64,000 nucleotides of DNA from Wenjunlia tyrosinilytica (GCF_014646055.1 NZ_BMMS01000012.1:1-64000), one strand, 5' to 3'; shown: positions 1-7,429, counted from the stretch's first letter. The notes: a model not told the origin generated them from the sequence alone. Program-made: numbers and translations.

Positions 1-62
1 ACTGTGGATGGACCAGCCAGCAGCCAGCGGCGCAGTAGCCGCCAATGCCGTCAGGGCGCTGC

Positions 63-368
63 TCACGCTGCCACCCCCGACCGGGGGACGTAGCGCCCAC
101 GCCGAGGCGAGACGCCAAGCGGAAGCGGGGCGGGCAGGAGCTCCGGGGCGTGGGACTCGATGGCCTGAGCGGCCACCTTGGTCACACGGTCGAACAGCGT
201 CGGGTCGTCAGCGAGGATGTCGCGCGCCGCGTCCAGCCGCGCAGCCCGCTCCTCCTCCGTCTCGTCCGGCTCACCAAGCCACAGCTCCGGCGGTGTGCCG
301 AGCGCAAGTTCTAGGAACTCGGATTCGTCTCTGGCTTCGTGGCCAGCTACGAAGACGCGCATCCGCAT
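63..368 (-). CDS. Small acidic hypothetical protein of the integrated element
   Basis: Encodes about 101 residues. The start is set at the ATG at 368 because GAGGAG lies 5-6 bases upstream; a longer reading to 479 adds residues with no ribosome binding site. The middle is rich in Glu and Asp (EPDETEEERAARLDAARDI) and looks helical. No known domain or catalytic motif is visible. It is divergent from the GntR gene at 611, and the two share an upstream region with three CTAGCA motifs, so they may be co-regulated. I do not recognise the family. Small genes of this kind are common beside GntR repressors in actinomycete integrative elements (general knowledge, not a match I checked). Confidence 0.6.
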   Translation of the reverse strand: MRMRVFVAGHEARDESEFLELALGTPPELWLGEPDETEEERAARLDAARDILADDPTLFDRVTKVAAQAIESHAPELLPAPLPLGVSPRRGRYVPRSGVAA

Positions 369-527
369 GCGGGTCTCCTCAAGTAGTTGTCGTGGCAGGC
401 GGGGCGACGGGCTGTCCTTGGCCGGGAGTGCCGCCACCCCAGTTGGGGCGTTCGATGACGCAGGCCAGGCAGGACTCACATCGGAATCCAGCCCGTGAGA
501 GCCTGGCGTCCATCGGCACTTACTGTT

Positions 528-602
528 CTAGCATGACTGATACAACTAGCACAATAGGTCGTGTCAGCAGTGCCGGTTGAACTGGTGATGAGGCAGCTAG
601 CA
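528..602. promoter_or_regulatory. Divergent promoter region with three CTAGCA motifs
   Basis: CTAGCA occurs at 528-533, 546-551 and 597-602, between the small minus-strand gene and the GntR gene. The first two copies start 18 bp apart, close to two turns of the helix. The last one sits just before the GntR start. KorSA-type GntR repressors of actinomycete elements bind their own promoters, so these are plausible operator half-sites. This is inferred from position and repetition only. Confidence 0.4.
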
Positions 603-610
603 TCGGCCGT

Positions 611-976
611 ATGACGCCTACTGCTGATGCCACGCGCCGCGTGAACGAGAAGATCGCGGACGATCTCCAGAAGGACATCAAGGCGGGCAAGTACGAGCCC
701 GGGACGAAGCTGCCAGCCGTACGGACCATCGCCGAGCGCTTCGGCGTGGCCCCTGGTACCGCAACGAAGGCACTTCAGCTACTCGTGCAGCGGGGTACCG
801 TCCGTCCCGACTCGACTCGCGGCTACTTCGTATGCGAACCGCAGGAGAAGCAGGCCGCGAACGAGCTGAGCCCAGAGTTCACCGCGATCATGCAGGAGAT
901 CGAAGCGATCCGCGCTCATCTGACTCGCCTTGATGACCGCCTCCAGCAACTCGAGGAGGCGCAGCGGTCGGATTGA
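611..976 (+). CDS. GntR-family transcriptional regulator, short (KorSA-like)
   Basis: Encodes 121 residues. Residues about 10-75 form a GntR winged helix (IADDLQKDIKAGKYEPGTKL, then AERFGVAPGTATKALQLLVQ and a wing ending in RGYFV). The C-terminal 40 residues are a short probable coiled coil (AHLTRLDDRLQQLEEAQ) rather than a ligand-binding domain. Short GntR proteins of this shape include KorSA-like repressors of pSAM2-type integrative elements, where they silence replication and transfer genes. The location next to an att scar fits that role. Regulation is probably autogenous through the CTAGCA sites upstream. The family call is strong; the element role is inferred. Confidence 0.85.
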   Translation: MTPTADATRRVNEKIADDLQKDIKAGKYEPGTKLPAVRTIAERFGVAPGTATKALQLLVQRGTVRPDSTRGYFVCEPQEKQAANELSPEFTAIMQEIEAIRAHLTRLDDRLQQLEEAQRSD

Positions 977-1082
977 CAGACTCCGCGAGTCTCTGCGCCC
1001 GACGCGCCAGATCGAGCGCTTCCGCAGAGAGCTGTTCAAGAGCCACCATCACCCTCAGCCGCTCACGAGCCGTCAGAGCCAC
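888..1082 (-). CDS. Possible small protein convergent with GntR
   Basis: Encodes about 64 residues starting at a GTG. GGGAGG lies seven bases upstream, which is a very good ribosome binding site and the main reason for the call. The first 40 residues are strongly helical (ERLRVMVALEQLSAEALDLA); the tail is low complexity. It overlaps the 3' end of the GntR gene by 89 bases in the opposite direction. If real, transcription would be antisense to the GntR mRNA end. No family is recognised. The alternative is a chance ORF antisense to a high-G+C gene. Confidence 0.4.
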   Translation of the reverse strand: MALTARERLRVMVALEQLSAEALDLARRAQRLAESVNPTAAPPRVAGGGHQGESDERGSLRSPA

Positions 1083-1210
1083 GTCAGTACCTCCCCGTTG
1101 TCGATTCAAGGCGTCTCGCATCGGACGTTCACGACGCTATGGCGCACCCACTGGACGACCCCGGAAAATCCTTCCGGGGTCTCTTCGCGAACCGAGGTGA
1201 GGCTGAAGTC

Positions 1211-2434
1211 ATGCGAGGAATGACACAGCATCTGACGACCGGCGAGCGCGTCGCTTGGTACCGCCACCGCCGCGGCCTGTCCCAAGAAGTGCTTGCCGGA
1301 CTGGTGGGCCGTACCGCCGACTGGCTGGGCAAAGCCGAGAACAACCGCATCGAACTCGACCGACTGTCAGTGATCCGGGCACTCGCCCACGCACTGGACG
1401 TCTCCATGGGCGACCTGATCGGGGAGCCGACCCTCGTGGAGTGGTCCAAGGAAAGCGGTCGCGGTACGCTCCCCGCCCTGCGCGAAGCGCTCATGGACTA
1501 CAGGCTCCTCACCCCGCTCATCGGCGCGCCGGCCGACGGCGAGCCACCCGCGCTCGACGCGCTGCGATCCGACGTGGGCGAGGTATGGGACGCCTACCAG
1601 GGATCACGGTATGGGTTCGCGGCGCGACAACTCCCGCTGCTACTCGCGGACGCCTTGCTTGCCGTACGAGCGCACTCGGGAACCGAGCGGGAGGAATCAA
1701 ACTCACTGCTGGCACTGACGTACCAGGGCGCCGCTATGGTGCTCGGCAAGCTCGGAGAGAACGAGCTGGCGTGGATCGCGGCGGATCGTGGACTTGCCGC
1801 CGCGCAGCAGAGCGGCAACAACGTGATCACGGGATCGCTGTTCCGATCCGTCACGCACTGCCTGCTGTCCACGGGTCGCTTTGAGACCGCCGTCCAGCTC
1901 GTGAATGATGCCGCGGGCTTCCTGGAGCCCGGCCTCAATGACGCGACTCCGGCCTACCTGTCCGTGTACGGCACGCTCTTCCTCACCGGTTCCATGGCGG
2001 CGGCAAGAGCGGAGGACCGGGCCACCACCCAAGCCTTCCTGCAAGAAGCCAGCACGATGGCGGCTCGCCTGGGCTCCGATGCGAACCACATGTGGACAGC
2101 CTTCGGGCCGACCAACGTCGCCATCCACCGCGTAGCCACCGCCGGCGAACTCGGCGATATGCAGGTTGCCGCAGAACTGGGTCCGACGGTGGACACCAGC
2201 GCCCTACCAGTGGAGCGGCGGGTCCGACACAACCTGGAGGTTGCCCGGGCCCTCAGCGCCTGGAACCGCACAGATGACGCGCTCGCCATGGTCCTGCAAG
2301 CCGAGCGGATCGCGCCTGAGCAGGTCCGGCACCACTACATGAGCCGCGAACTCGTCCTCGGATGGGTCCGTGGCACCCGGGGTCGGCCGACGCAGTCCGT
2401 TGCGGACCTGGCCGACAGGCTTCGTGTGGTGTGA
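1211..2434 (+). CDS. XRE-family HTH regulator with helical-repeat (TPR-like) domain
   Basis: Encodes about 407 residues. The ATG at 1211 follows GAGGTGAGG with suitable spacing. Residues about 8-75 are a classic HTH_XRE domain (ERVAWYRHRRGLSQEVLAGL, then an ALDVSMGDLIGEP end). The remaining 300 residues are Ala/Leu-rich helical hairpins resembling TPRs, as in many Streptomyces signalling regulators that sense a peptide or protein partner. The Nudix gene follows with almost no gap, so the two are very likely co-transcribed and functionally linked. XRE-TPR plus Nudix pairs are frequent in Streptomyces genomes and mobile elements. The ligand is unknown. Confidence 0.85.
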   Translation: MRGMTQHLTTGERVAWYRHRRGLSQEVLAGLVGRTADWLGKAENNRIELDRLSVIRALAHALDVSMGDLIGEPTLVEWSKESGRGTLPALREALMDYRLLTPLIGAPADGEPPALDALRSDVGEVWDAYQGSRYGFAARQLPLLLADALLAVRAHSGTEREESNSLLALTYQGAAMVLGKLGENELAWIAADRGLAAAQQSGNNVITGSLFRSVTHCLLSTGRFETAVQLVNDAAGFLEPGLNDATPAYLSVYGTLFLTGSMAAARAEDRATTQAFLQEASTMAARLGSDANHMWTAFGPTNVAIHRVATAGELGDMQVAAELGPTVDTSALPVERRVRHNLEVARALSAWNRTDDALAMVLQAERIAPEQVRHHYMSRELVLGWVRGTRGRPTQSVADLADRLRVV

Positions 2435-2452
2435 GTGGTTAGGCTCAGTCGC

Positions 2453-2932
2453 GTGAGCGAGAACGAGCACGAGGCAAAGATGGCGCACCCAAGGATGGCC
2501 TCGGGTGCGCTGTTCTTCGATGATCAAGACCGGGTACTACTACTTGAGCCGACGTATAAGGACTACCGGGAAATCCCGGGCGGCTACGTCGAGACGGGCG
2601 AGTCCCCGCTCCAAGCATGCGTGCGGGAGGTCCAAGAAGAGCTGGGCATCGCGCCGACTATCGGCCGCCTGCTCGCAGTGGACTGGGCGCCCCATCCGGC
2701 AGAGGGTGACAAAGTCCTGTACATCTTCGACGGAGGCACCCTGACCGAGGAACTAGAGGGACAGATCCGGTTGCAGGCAACCGAGGTCCGGGCTTACGGC
2801 TACCACTCTCTAGACGCGGTGGACACCCTCACGATCCCCCGACTGGCGCGCCGCATCAGAGCTGCGGCAACTGCCCGCAGTGAAGGCCGGGTCACCTACT
2901 TGGAGCACGGCCAAGAAGCGGAAGCACGATAG
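2453..2932 (+). CDS. Nudix hydrolase
   Basis: Encodes about 159 residues from the GTG at 2453; a GTG at 2435 and an ATG at 2480 are alternatives. The full Nudix box is present (G-x5-E-x7-REVQEELGI), so the metal-dependent nucleoside-diphosphate hydrolase fold should be active. The substrate cannot be told from sequence. It lies immediately downstream of the XRE gene and is probably co-expressed with it. In pSAM2, the immunity protein Pif carries a Nudix motif and blocks redundant transfer of the element, so an element-associated role is possible here. That link is analogy, not homology that I have shown. Confidence 0.85.
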   Translation: MSENEHEAKMAHPRMASGALFFDDQDRVLLLEPTYKDYREIPGGYVETGESPLQACVREVQEELGIAPTIGRLLAVDWAPHPAEGDKVLYIFDGGTLTEELEGQIRLQATEVRAYGYHSLDAVDTLTIPRLARRIRAAATARSEGRVTYLEHGQEAEAR

Positions 2933-2969
2933 CCAAGAGGGCCAGGAGCCATACCTGTCGCAGCCGTCC

Positions 2970-3043
2970 GACTGTCCGGTTAAGCCCTTGACCTGCGGAA
3001 ACGGAGCGGACAGGGTGGAGTATTGCTGTCCGGACTGTCCGGT
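2970..3043. repeat. Direct and inverted repeats downstream of the Nudix gene
   Basis: GACTGTCCGGT occurs twice in direct orientation, at 2970-2980 and 3033-3043. CGGACAG at 3007-3013 is complementary to CTGTCCG at 3026-3032 and could form a hairpin with a 12-base loop. The repeated core may be a protein-binding site or terminator structure of the element. There is no T-run after the hairpin. Confidence 0.45.
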
Positions 3044-3066
3044 CACACACAAAGAGAGGGCACACC

Positions 3067-3338
3067 TTGCACCGCATTGGTGGTGACGTCACTACGAGAG
3101 GCGCAACTGTTGGCATTAGAAAGACGAAGGGCGGACGAATTGAGCTGTACATCGATTAGGACCGCCCCCAGGCACTCGGGTACGGCACGTCCGTGGTGAG
3201 CGCCACACTCTCGCACCCGAGAAGGCGCGTGAGTTCATGGCCAAGCTGGTGAGCGCGACCCCCTGGCTTCAGTTCGCTTTGGTCATGGAAAGGGTTGACC
3301 AGTTGCTCACCGAAGGCGCTGGGTCGGATGATTGGTGA
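3067..3338 (+). pseudogene. Broken small gene of the element
   Basis: A TTG at 3067 follows AGAGAGGG at normal spacing and opens a frame that reads TKGGRIELYID, then hits TAG at 3157. The same frame continues plausibly (DRPQALGYGTSVV) to about 3210. After a shift of frame, coding-like text resumes from 3213 (APEKAREFMAKLVSATPWL) and ends at TGA 3336-3338. Read together this looks like one protein of about 90 residues inactivated by a nonsense codon and a frameshift. The family is not recognised. Decay of accessory genes is common in integrated elements. Confidence 0.45.
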
Positions 3339-3454
3339 CGGCAGGTCGGCGCCACGTTTACGTCGGGTGTCCTTGGCGGCGTCTGCCCTGAGTGACGTCG
3401 CACGGGCAGACAATGATGAGAGAGGCTTCGAGGTGCCGTTACTGACCTATCCGA

Positions 3455-4585
3455 CTAGTGGGCATCAACAAAGATCTCGTCAATCGGACGGCAGCTAACC
3501 GGGCTTTCTACGACCAAGCGGCGACCCGCACCCACTTCAATCCGCCCTTCTACGATCACGACCCTTTGAGAGTGATGCCAGGTCAACGCTTCCTGATATT
3601 CAGAAAAAGGCAAACGGACACGGATTTCGGAACGTCGACCCTTCCTTATCGTTGACACCCAAATGAAACCAAAGGGCTCATCGGTTACGTGCCTAAGTTC
3701 GACAATATCCCCAGAGAACGTTGACCTGGTATCAATCCGCCCCTTCTTAAGCTTCTTCGCCGCTTCCTCAATTCGGCCGACAGCTTCACTCTCGATCACC
3801 ACCGACGTGGGCATCGCACCTGGCGCCGGAAGGGATTCCGCCCAGTCGAATTGTGTTTCAAACTCACCCACCGCAGGCTCCGCAAGAATACTCGCCAGAG
3901 CGGAGCAAAATTCCCTACTGACGCCGCGTTCTACAACGGCATGCAACTCGGACATCGATGGCGAATTCTCGGGCTGGACGATAATCTCTCTGACCGCCTG
4001 GATGGACTGGGCCAGGGTGCGCGTAACCCGCCGCTCAAACGGCTCAGGGGCCGAGGTGAATAGTTCGAGATTCGGCAAGTCCGCCGCATGGGGCGTTCGC
4101 TCATCCGGTGCAGAGAGGGGAACGAGTAGAGGGATGACAAATGACCCGTCTAGTGTGTGATCCATGCGAGCACTTCGCAGAACTTCGTCTCCTCGGCGAG
4201 CATAATTGCCACCGATCTCGCCACGCTCTCTCCATGCCGTAGTTCCTGAGGCACGGAGCAGCTTCCGGGCTGATCCGATTACCGTGGAGGCGGCTTCGAA
4301 CGGGATGGTGTCTGTGATTCGGTAGTCATTCGCGGCACGGAGGAAAGTAACATCCATGAGGTGATATCGAATACGGCTCGCCAGTTTACTTTCCGGGCAC
4401 TGCTCATAAGCGGCAAGGCGGGCGACGATACCCTTAACGATTTCTCTATCGCCTATCGTCGAATTCGGGACGCCAATCCGGATCCCATTCCGAACCCATA
4501 GCGTGCCTGCGACACCAGGCGCCCGCCGTTCCCACCCAGAGTATTCCATGTAAGAGCGAATCTGAGGCAGGGTGGGAACTCGCAT
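3455..4585 (-). CDS. Unknown 376-residue protein, partner of the DUF4365-like nuclease
   Basis: The ATG at 4585 lies about a dozen bases past the stop of the upstream nuclease-like gene; an upstream GTG at 4621 would instead give a 25-base overlap. The two genes are clearly one operon. The N-terminal and middle parts hold a distinctive region (FLRAANDYRITDTIPF, then GGNYARRGDEVLRSARMDHT, then a strand VIPLLVPL). The last 80 residues are beta-rich (VSTIRKGRRSEIRVRLPFSE, then RVVIVEGRIEVGAGRRLVVE) and could be an OB-like or small barrel domain. No signal peptide or membrane segment is visible. Base composition is much lower in G+C than the host. No function is recognised; a defence role is inferred from context. 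Confidence 0.7.
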   Translation of the reverse strand: MRVPTLPQIRSYMEYSGWERRAPGVAGTLWVRNGIRIGVPNSTIGDREIVKGIVARLAAYEQCPESKLASRIRYHLMDVTFLRAANDYRITDTIPFEAASTVIGSARKLLRASGTTAWRERGEIGGNYARRGDEVLRSARMDHTLDGSFVIPLLVPLSAPDERTPHAADLPNLELFTSAPEPFERRVTRTLAQSIQAVREIIVQPENSPSMSELHAVVERGVSREFCSALASILAEPAVGEFETQFDWAESLPAPGAMPTSVVIESEAVGRIEEAAKKLKKGRIDTRSTFSGDIVELRHVTDEPFGFIWVSTIRKGRRSEIRVRLPFSEYQEALTWHHSQRVVIVEGRIEVGAGRRLVVESPVSCRPIDEIFVDAH

Positions 4586-4596
4586 TGCATTCTGGA

Positions 4597-5130
4597 CTAC
4601 ACCACTGCCGGAAAGAAGCACGACTCAACCTCCTTCGCCCACACGTAAAGGGAATCGATCGTAAGTCGCTGTGTCTTGGGAATGTGGATACTCCCCCCTT
4701 CTTCTAGCTGATTAACTCGCACCCAAAAGGCAGCAGCTTTGTGATTGGTGCCGGACGCGTGGTGGTCAATCCAGTGGGGACGCTCGTCGTAGTCCAATAT
4801 GACCAAGACGAAATACACAGGAACCCCGCTTTCCTTCCATCGTTCCCGCCAATGTAATTCAGAATGCCAAGAGGCGCTACTGCCAGCAATCTTGAAACGC
4901 GATGAACACTTTACTTGGATTCGCGCGGACGCAACGGCGAAATCCACGGTCCCGTCTACTGCCAGCACGTCTTCGTCAGGCGGGGTCTCCGTGAATCCAA
5001 CCCCGGCTTGACTGATTATGGAACGTACGTACGACACACCGAATCGCCCCTTGGCGCCATTGTCGGTGAGAGTAGCAATCGAAACTTCATCCGATTCACC
5101 GCGCGGAATGGACATGGTCATGGCGTCCAT
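4597..5130 (-). CDS. DUF4365-like protein, candidate PD-(D/E)XK nuclease
   Basis: Encodes 177 residues; later in-frame ATGs (residues 4 and 6) are possible starts. After a helical start (KGRFGVSYVRSIISQAGVGF) comes the pattern of a restriction-endonuclease-like core: Asp63 in VDF, then Gln72 and Lys74 in IQVKCSSR. This matches the D...QxK arrangement of DUF4365 and related nucleases. The gene leads a two-gene operon with the unknown protein downstream. Two sampled 60-base lines count 33 and 29 G+C, against 43 in a host line, so the pair is foreign even within the element. It is likely a DNA-cleaving effector, but the assignment rests on motif spacing alone. Confidence 0.6.
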   Translation of the reverse strand: MDAMTMSIPRGESDEVSIATLTDNGAKGRFGVSYVRSIISQAGVGFTETPPDEDVLAVDGTVDFAVASARIQVKCSSRFKIAGSSASWHSELHWRERWKESGVPVYFVLVILDYDERPHWIDHHASGTNHKAAAFWVRVNQLEEGGSIHIPKTQRLTIDSLYVWAKEVESCFFPAVV

Positions 5131-5586
5131 AGTGAATGGGACCTACCTCACATGTCAGCCATTCGTGCAGACTCGGCCAACTTCTTACCCCACCGACTCC
5201 AGGGTCAAGGCGAGATTGAGTGAAGGGTGGGGCTGGCGTGAGAGTTGTCCTATATGCCCGAAGGACGTTCCTGTGCGGCGGGGCCTGCCCAGACAAGTTC
5301 CATCGGGAGATGTCCCAGTTGCTGGATCTACGGAATCGGTCGGACAACCCAAGCTCAGGTGGCCGGTCCCGGAGGAGCTGCAACACCCCCGAGTGTTGCA
5401 GCCCGTCGGCAACGCCCCCCTCTGACGGATGCCTGGCGCCGACGGCTGGGCTCCATCGTCACGCTGTCGGCGCCCACGGCCTACCGCTAGGTTCCGCCTG
5501 TCGAATACGGGTCGAACTACAGCAGCGGAATCGCAGTAATGGTGGGAAACACACAGGTCAGCGGGTCAGCCCCGTCGATCCCCGCG
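5131..5586. other. Non-coding element end with two inverted repeats
   Basis: I see no convincing gene here. A perfect 10-bp inverted repeat (GCTGCAACAC, 6-base loop, GTGTTGCAGC) spans 5377-5402. A second one, GGCGCCGAC at 5435-5443 with GTCGGCGCC at 5466-5474, has a 22-base spacer. Both lie within 250 bp of the att scar and could be terminators of inward transcription or arm sites for a tyrosine recombinase. Confidence 0.5.
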
Positions 5587-5633
5587 GGCGCCTTCTAAGC
5601 GCTTGGCCGCAGGTTCGAGTCCTGCCGGGGGCA
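5587..5633 (+). other. 3' half of tRNA-Arg(UCU): probable att site of the element
   Basis: The sequence folds as the 3' part of a tRNA. The anticodon stem is GGCGC with GCGCT, the loop is CTTCTAA (anticodon TCT), the variable loop has 5 bases, the T arm is GCAGG-TTCGAGT-CCTGC, the 3' acceptor strand is CGGGGGC, and the discriminator is A5633. Neither a matching GCCCCCG acceptor strand nor a D arm is present upstream, so this is not a functional gene. A 3' half left with its own terminator is the usual footprint of a tyrosine-recombinase element inserted in a tRNA gene, with the intact copy at the other end (left of the window). Confidence 0.8.
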
Positions 5634-5641
5634 CTCCCGTA

Positions 5642-5667
5642 GGCCCTCCCTCGGGGAGGGCCTTTTT
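5642..5667 (+). terminator. Rho-independent terminator of the split tRNA-Arg
   Basis: GGCCCTCCC (5642-5650) pairs with GGGAGGGCC (5654-5662) across a 3-base loop and is followed by five T. It lies eight bases after the tRNA 3' fragment and marks original chromosomal sequence. Confidence 0.85.
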
Positions 5668-5862
5668 GCTCGTCAGAGCATGTGCCTGCGCACGCTGAAA
5701 GGCGCCGGACCTCGCCTGCGGATCGCGGGAGGGTCCGGTGCCGCGCCGTACGGCTGTCACCGGGGTTTCGCGGGTGGATGCGGTGGCTGCGGTGGATACG
5801 CGGTGGCGCTTCCGGGCGCGCGCATCCTGAGCCACGCGCCCCAGGCCCATCCCTTCTCCGGG

Positions 5863-7302
5863 CTACCGCCAGGCGCGGACCAGCTCTTCAGGCCCCCAGT
5901 GGGCCGCAAGAGGCAGACCGCCGGCCACACCGCTGCGGGACACCGCGACCAGCGGGGTATCCGGCCCGGCGCCGGGCACCGCCGGCACGTCCCGCGCCAG
6001 GGCGTCGTATTCGCGCCGGCCGAACGGCTGGGACTCCAGCCACTTGATGGAGCCGACGAAGTGCACCGCGCCCGCCACGGGTTCGCGGTCGGCGCCGACC
6101 AGGTCGATCTCAGGGTTGTTCTGCCGGTTCCACCAGCCGCCGACCGCCTCCGTCCGAGGCCATTGCCCGTCCGGCAGCAGCCGCAGCAGCGACTCCCGGA
6201 TGACCGGCTCGACCGCGCGTCCCCGCCAGGTCGTCCACGAGCGCTCAACGCGCTCCAAGGCCAGATCCCCCCGACCGCGCTCGATGAGCGGGAGTCCCCG
6301 CTGCAGGAAGGCCAGCCAGAACCGGAGATAGGAGTCTGCGATGCGGTAGCGCTTGTTCTTGGTGTCTGCCTTTCCGGACAGTGGCAGGTCGGCCGCGAGG
6401 ACCCGCTTGGCCTGCAGGGTGCTCAGCAGCGGGGACAGCGTGCCCGAGGGCAGCGCCCCCGCGCCCCCGGCCTGTGCGGCGATGGTGGAGAAGGTCCGCT
6501 CGCCGCTGCCCACCGCCTCCAGCACCGCCCGGGAGTGCGAGGCCTCGGGGAACTCCCCCAGCAGCGACAGTTCGCCCGCCACCAGGAGCGGGGAGAGCGG
6601 ATTCGCCACCGCTTCGCGCAGGAAGTCGCCGCGGCTCATTCCGGGCCTCCAGGATTGGACGATCTCCGGGAAGCCTCCGGTGATCAGAAGAGCATCCATC
6701 GCGTCTGCCGCATCCAGCCCGGTCATCGTCTGCACATCACCCAGATGCAGCGGTCGCACGGTCATCGTCGCCGCCCGCCCGAAGAACGGACGGCGGTGGG
6801 ACTGCAGCGCCTCCATGACCGACATGTCACTGCCGACCAGGATGAGCAGGACCGGCTTGGCGGACAGGTGGCGGTCCCAGACCGTCTGCAGCGCTCCCTC
6901 GAACTCCGCGTCCTGTTCCACCAGCCACGGCACCTCGTCGATCACCGCGATACTCGCGGCATCGTCCGGCACAGCGACGGCCAGCGAGCGCAGCGCCTGA
7001 TTCCAGTCCGCGGCCCGCAGCCCGGCCACCAGCTCCGCCCCGGGCAGGGAGGCCTGCGTGAGCGCCGCGGTGAAGTCCGCCCGCTCGGCCGCGGCGTGGC
7101 GGCCCCGAGTCGCCTGGAAGACCACATAGGGAACTCCGGACCGGTCGCAGAACTCCTGGACCAGGCGGGACTTCCCCACTCGGCGCCGCCCCGTCATGAT
7201 CACGGCCCGCCCGCGTGTGGCACCTGCGCCCTCGATCACGAGGCCCAGCTGTAGAGCCAGCAGATCCAGGTCGGCCGCCCTGCCCTTGAATTCCATCGGC
7301 AA
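5863..7302 (-). CDS. AAA ATPase of the archaeal-type ATPase/DUF234 class
   Basis: Encodes 479 residues starting MPMEFKGR. A Walker A motif (GRRRVGKS) sits near residue 40 and a Walker B motif (IAVIDEVPWL) near residue 120. A winged-helix-like middle (PSGTLSPLLSTLQAKRVLA) and a C-terminal domain typical of DUF234 (YRIADSYLRFWLAF, later an NPEIDLVGADR nuclease-like strand) follow. These proteins are widespread stand-alone ATPases of unknown job; some carry a degenerate PD-(D/E)XK domain, which the NPEIDLV stretch may represent. It is the first gene outside the att scar and is transcribed toward it. A duplicated motif directly upstream probably controls it. The family call is good; function is unknown. 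Confidence 0.85.
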   Translation of the reverse strand: MPMEFKGRAADLDLLALQLGLVIEGAGATRGRAVIMTGRRRVGKSRLVQEFCDRSGVPYVVFQATRGRHAAAERADFTAALTQASLPGAELVAGLRAADWNQALRSLAVAVPDDAASIAVIDEVPWLVEQDAEFEGALQTVWDRHLSAKPVLLILVGSDMSVMEALQSHRRPFFGRAATMTVRPLHLGDVQTMTGLDAADAMDALLITGGFPEIVQSWRPGMSRGDFLREAVANPLSPLLVAGELSLLGEFPEASHSRAVLEAVGSGERTFSTIAAQAGGAGALPSGTLSPLLSTLQAKRVLAADLPLSGKADTKNKRYRIADSYLRFWLAFLQRGLPLIERGRGDLALERVERSWTTWRGRAVEPVIRESLLRLLPDGQWPRTEAVGGWWNRQNNPEIDLVGADREPVAGAVHFVGSIKWLESQPFGRREYDALARDVPAVPGAGPDTPLVAVSRSGVAGGLPLAAHWGPEELVRAWR

Positions 7303-7329
7303 TCCACCCTGGAGAGAAACATAGGTTCG

Positions 7330-7358
7330 ATCTTACGTAGATTGAATCTTACTTAGAT
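7330..7358 (-). promoter_or_regulatory. Duplicated 13-bp operator upstream of the ATPase gene
   Basis: ATCTTACGTAGAT (7330-7342) and ATCTTACTTAGAT (7346-7358) are direct repeats differing by one base, 16 bp apart. Each is close to palindromic. The A+T content is extreme for this DNA. They lie 28 bases upstream of the ATPase start, where a promoter and its operator would be. Confidence 0.6.
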
Positions 7359-7378
7359 GCTACCTTGCTTTCCCCCGG

Positions 7379-7429
<51 letters not shown>

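Noticed and set aside
5560-5633. Complete tRNA-Arg gene
   Set aside because: No 5' acceptor strand or D arm exists upstream of 5587; only the 3' half is present.
5680-7254. Long plus-strand frame opposite the AAA ATPase
   Set aside because: The minus-strand frame has Walker motifs and a full domain; the plus frame is Pro/Arg/Gln-rich shadow text.
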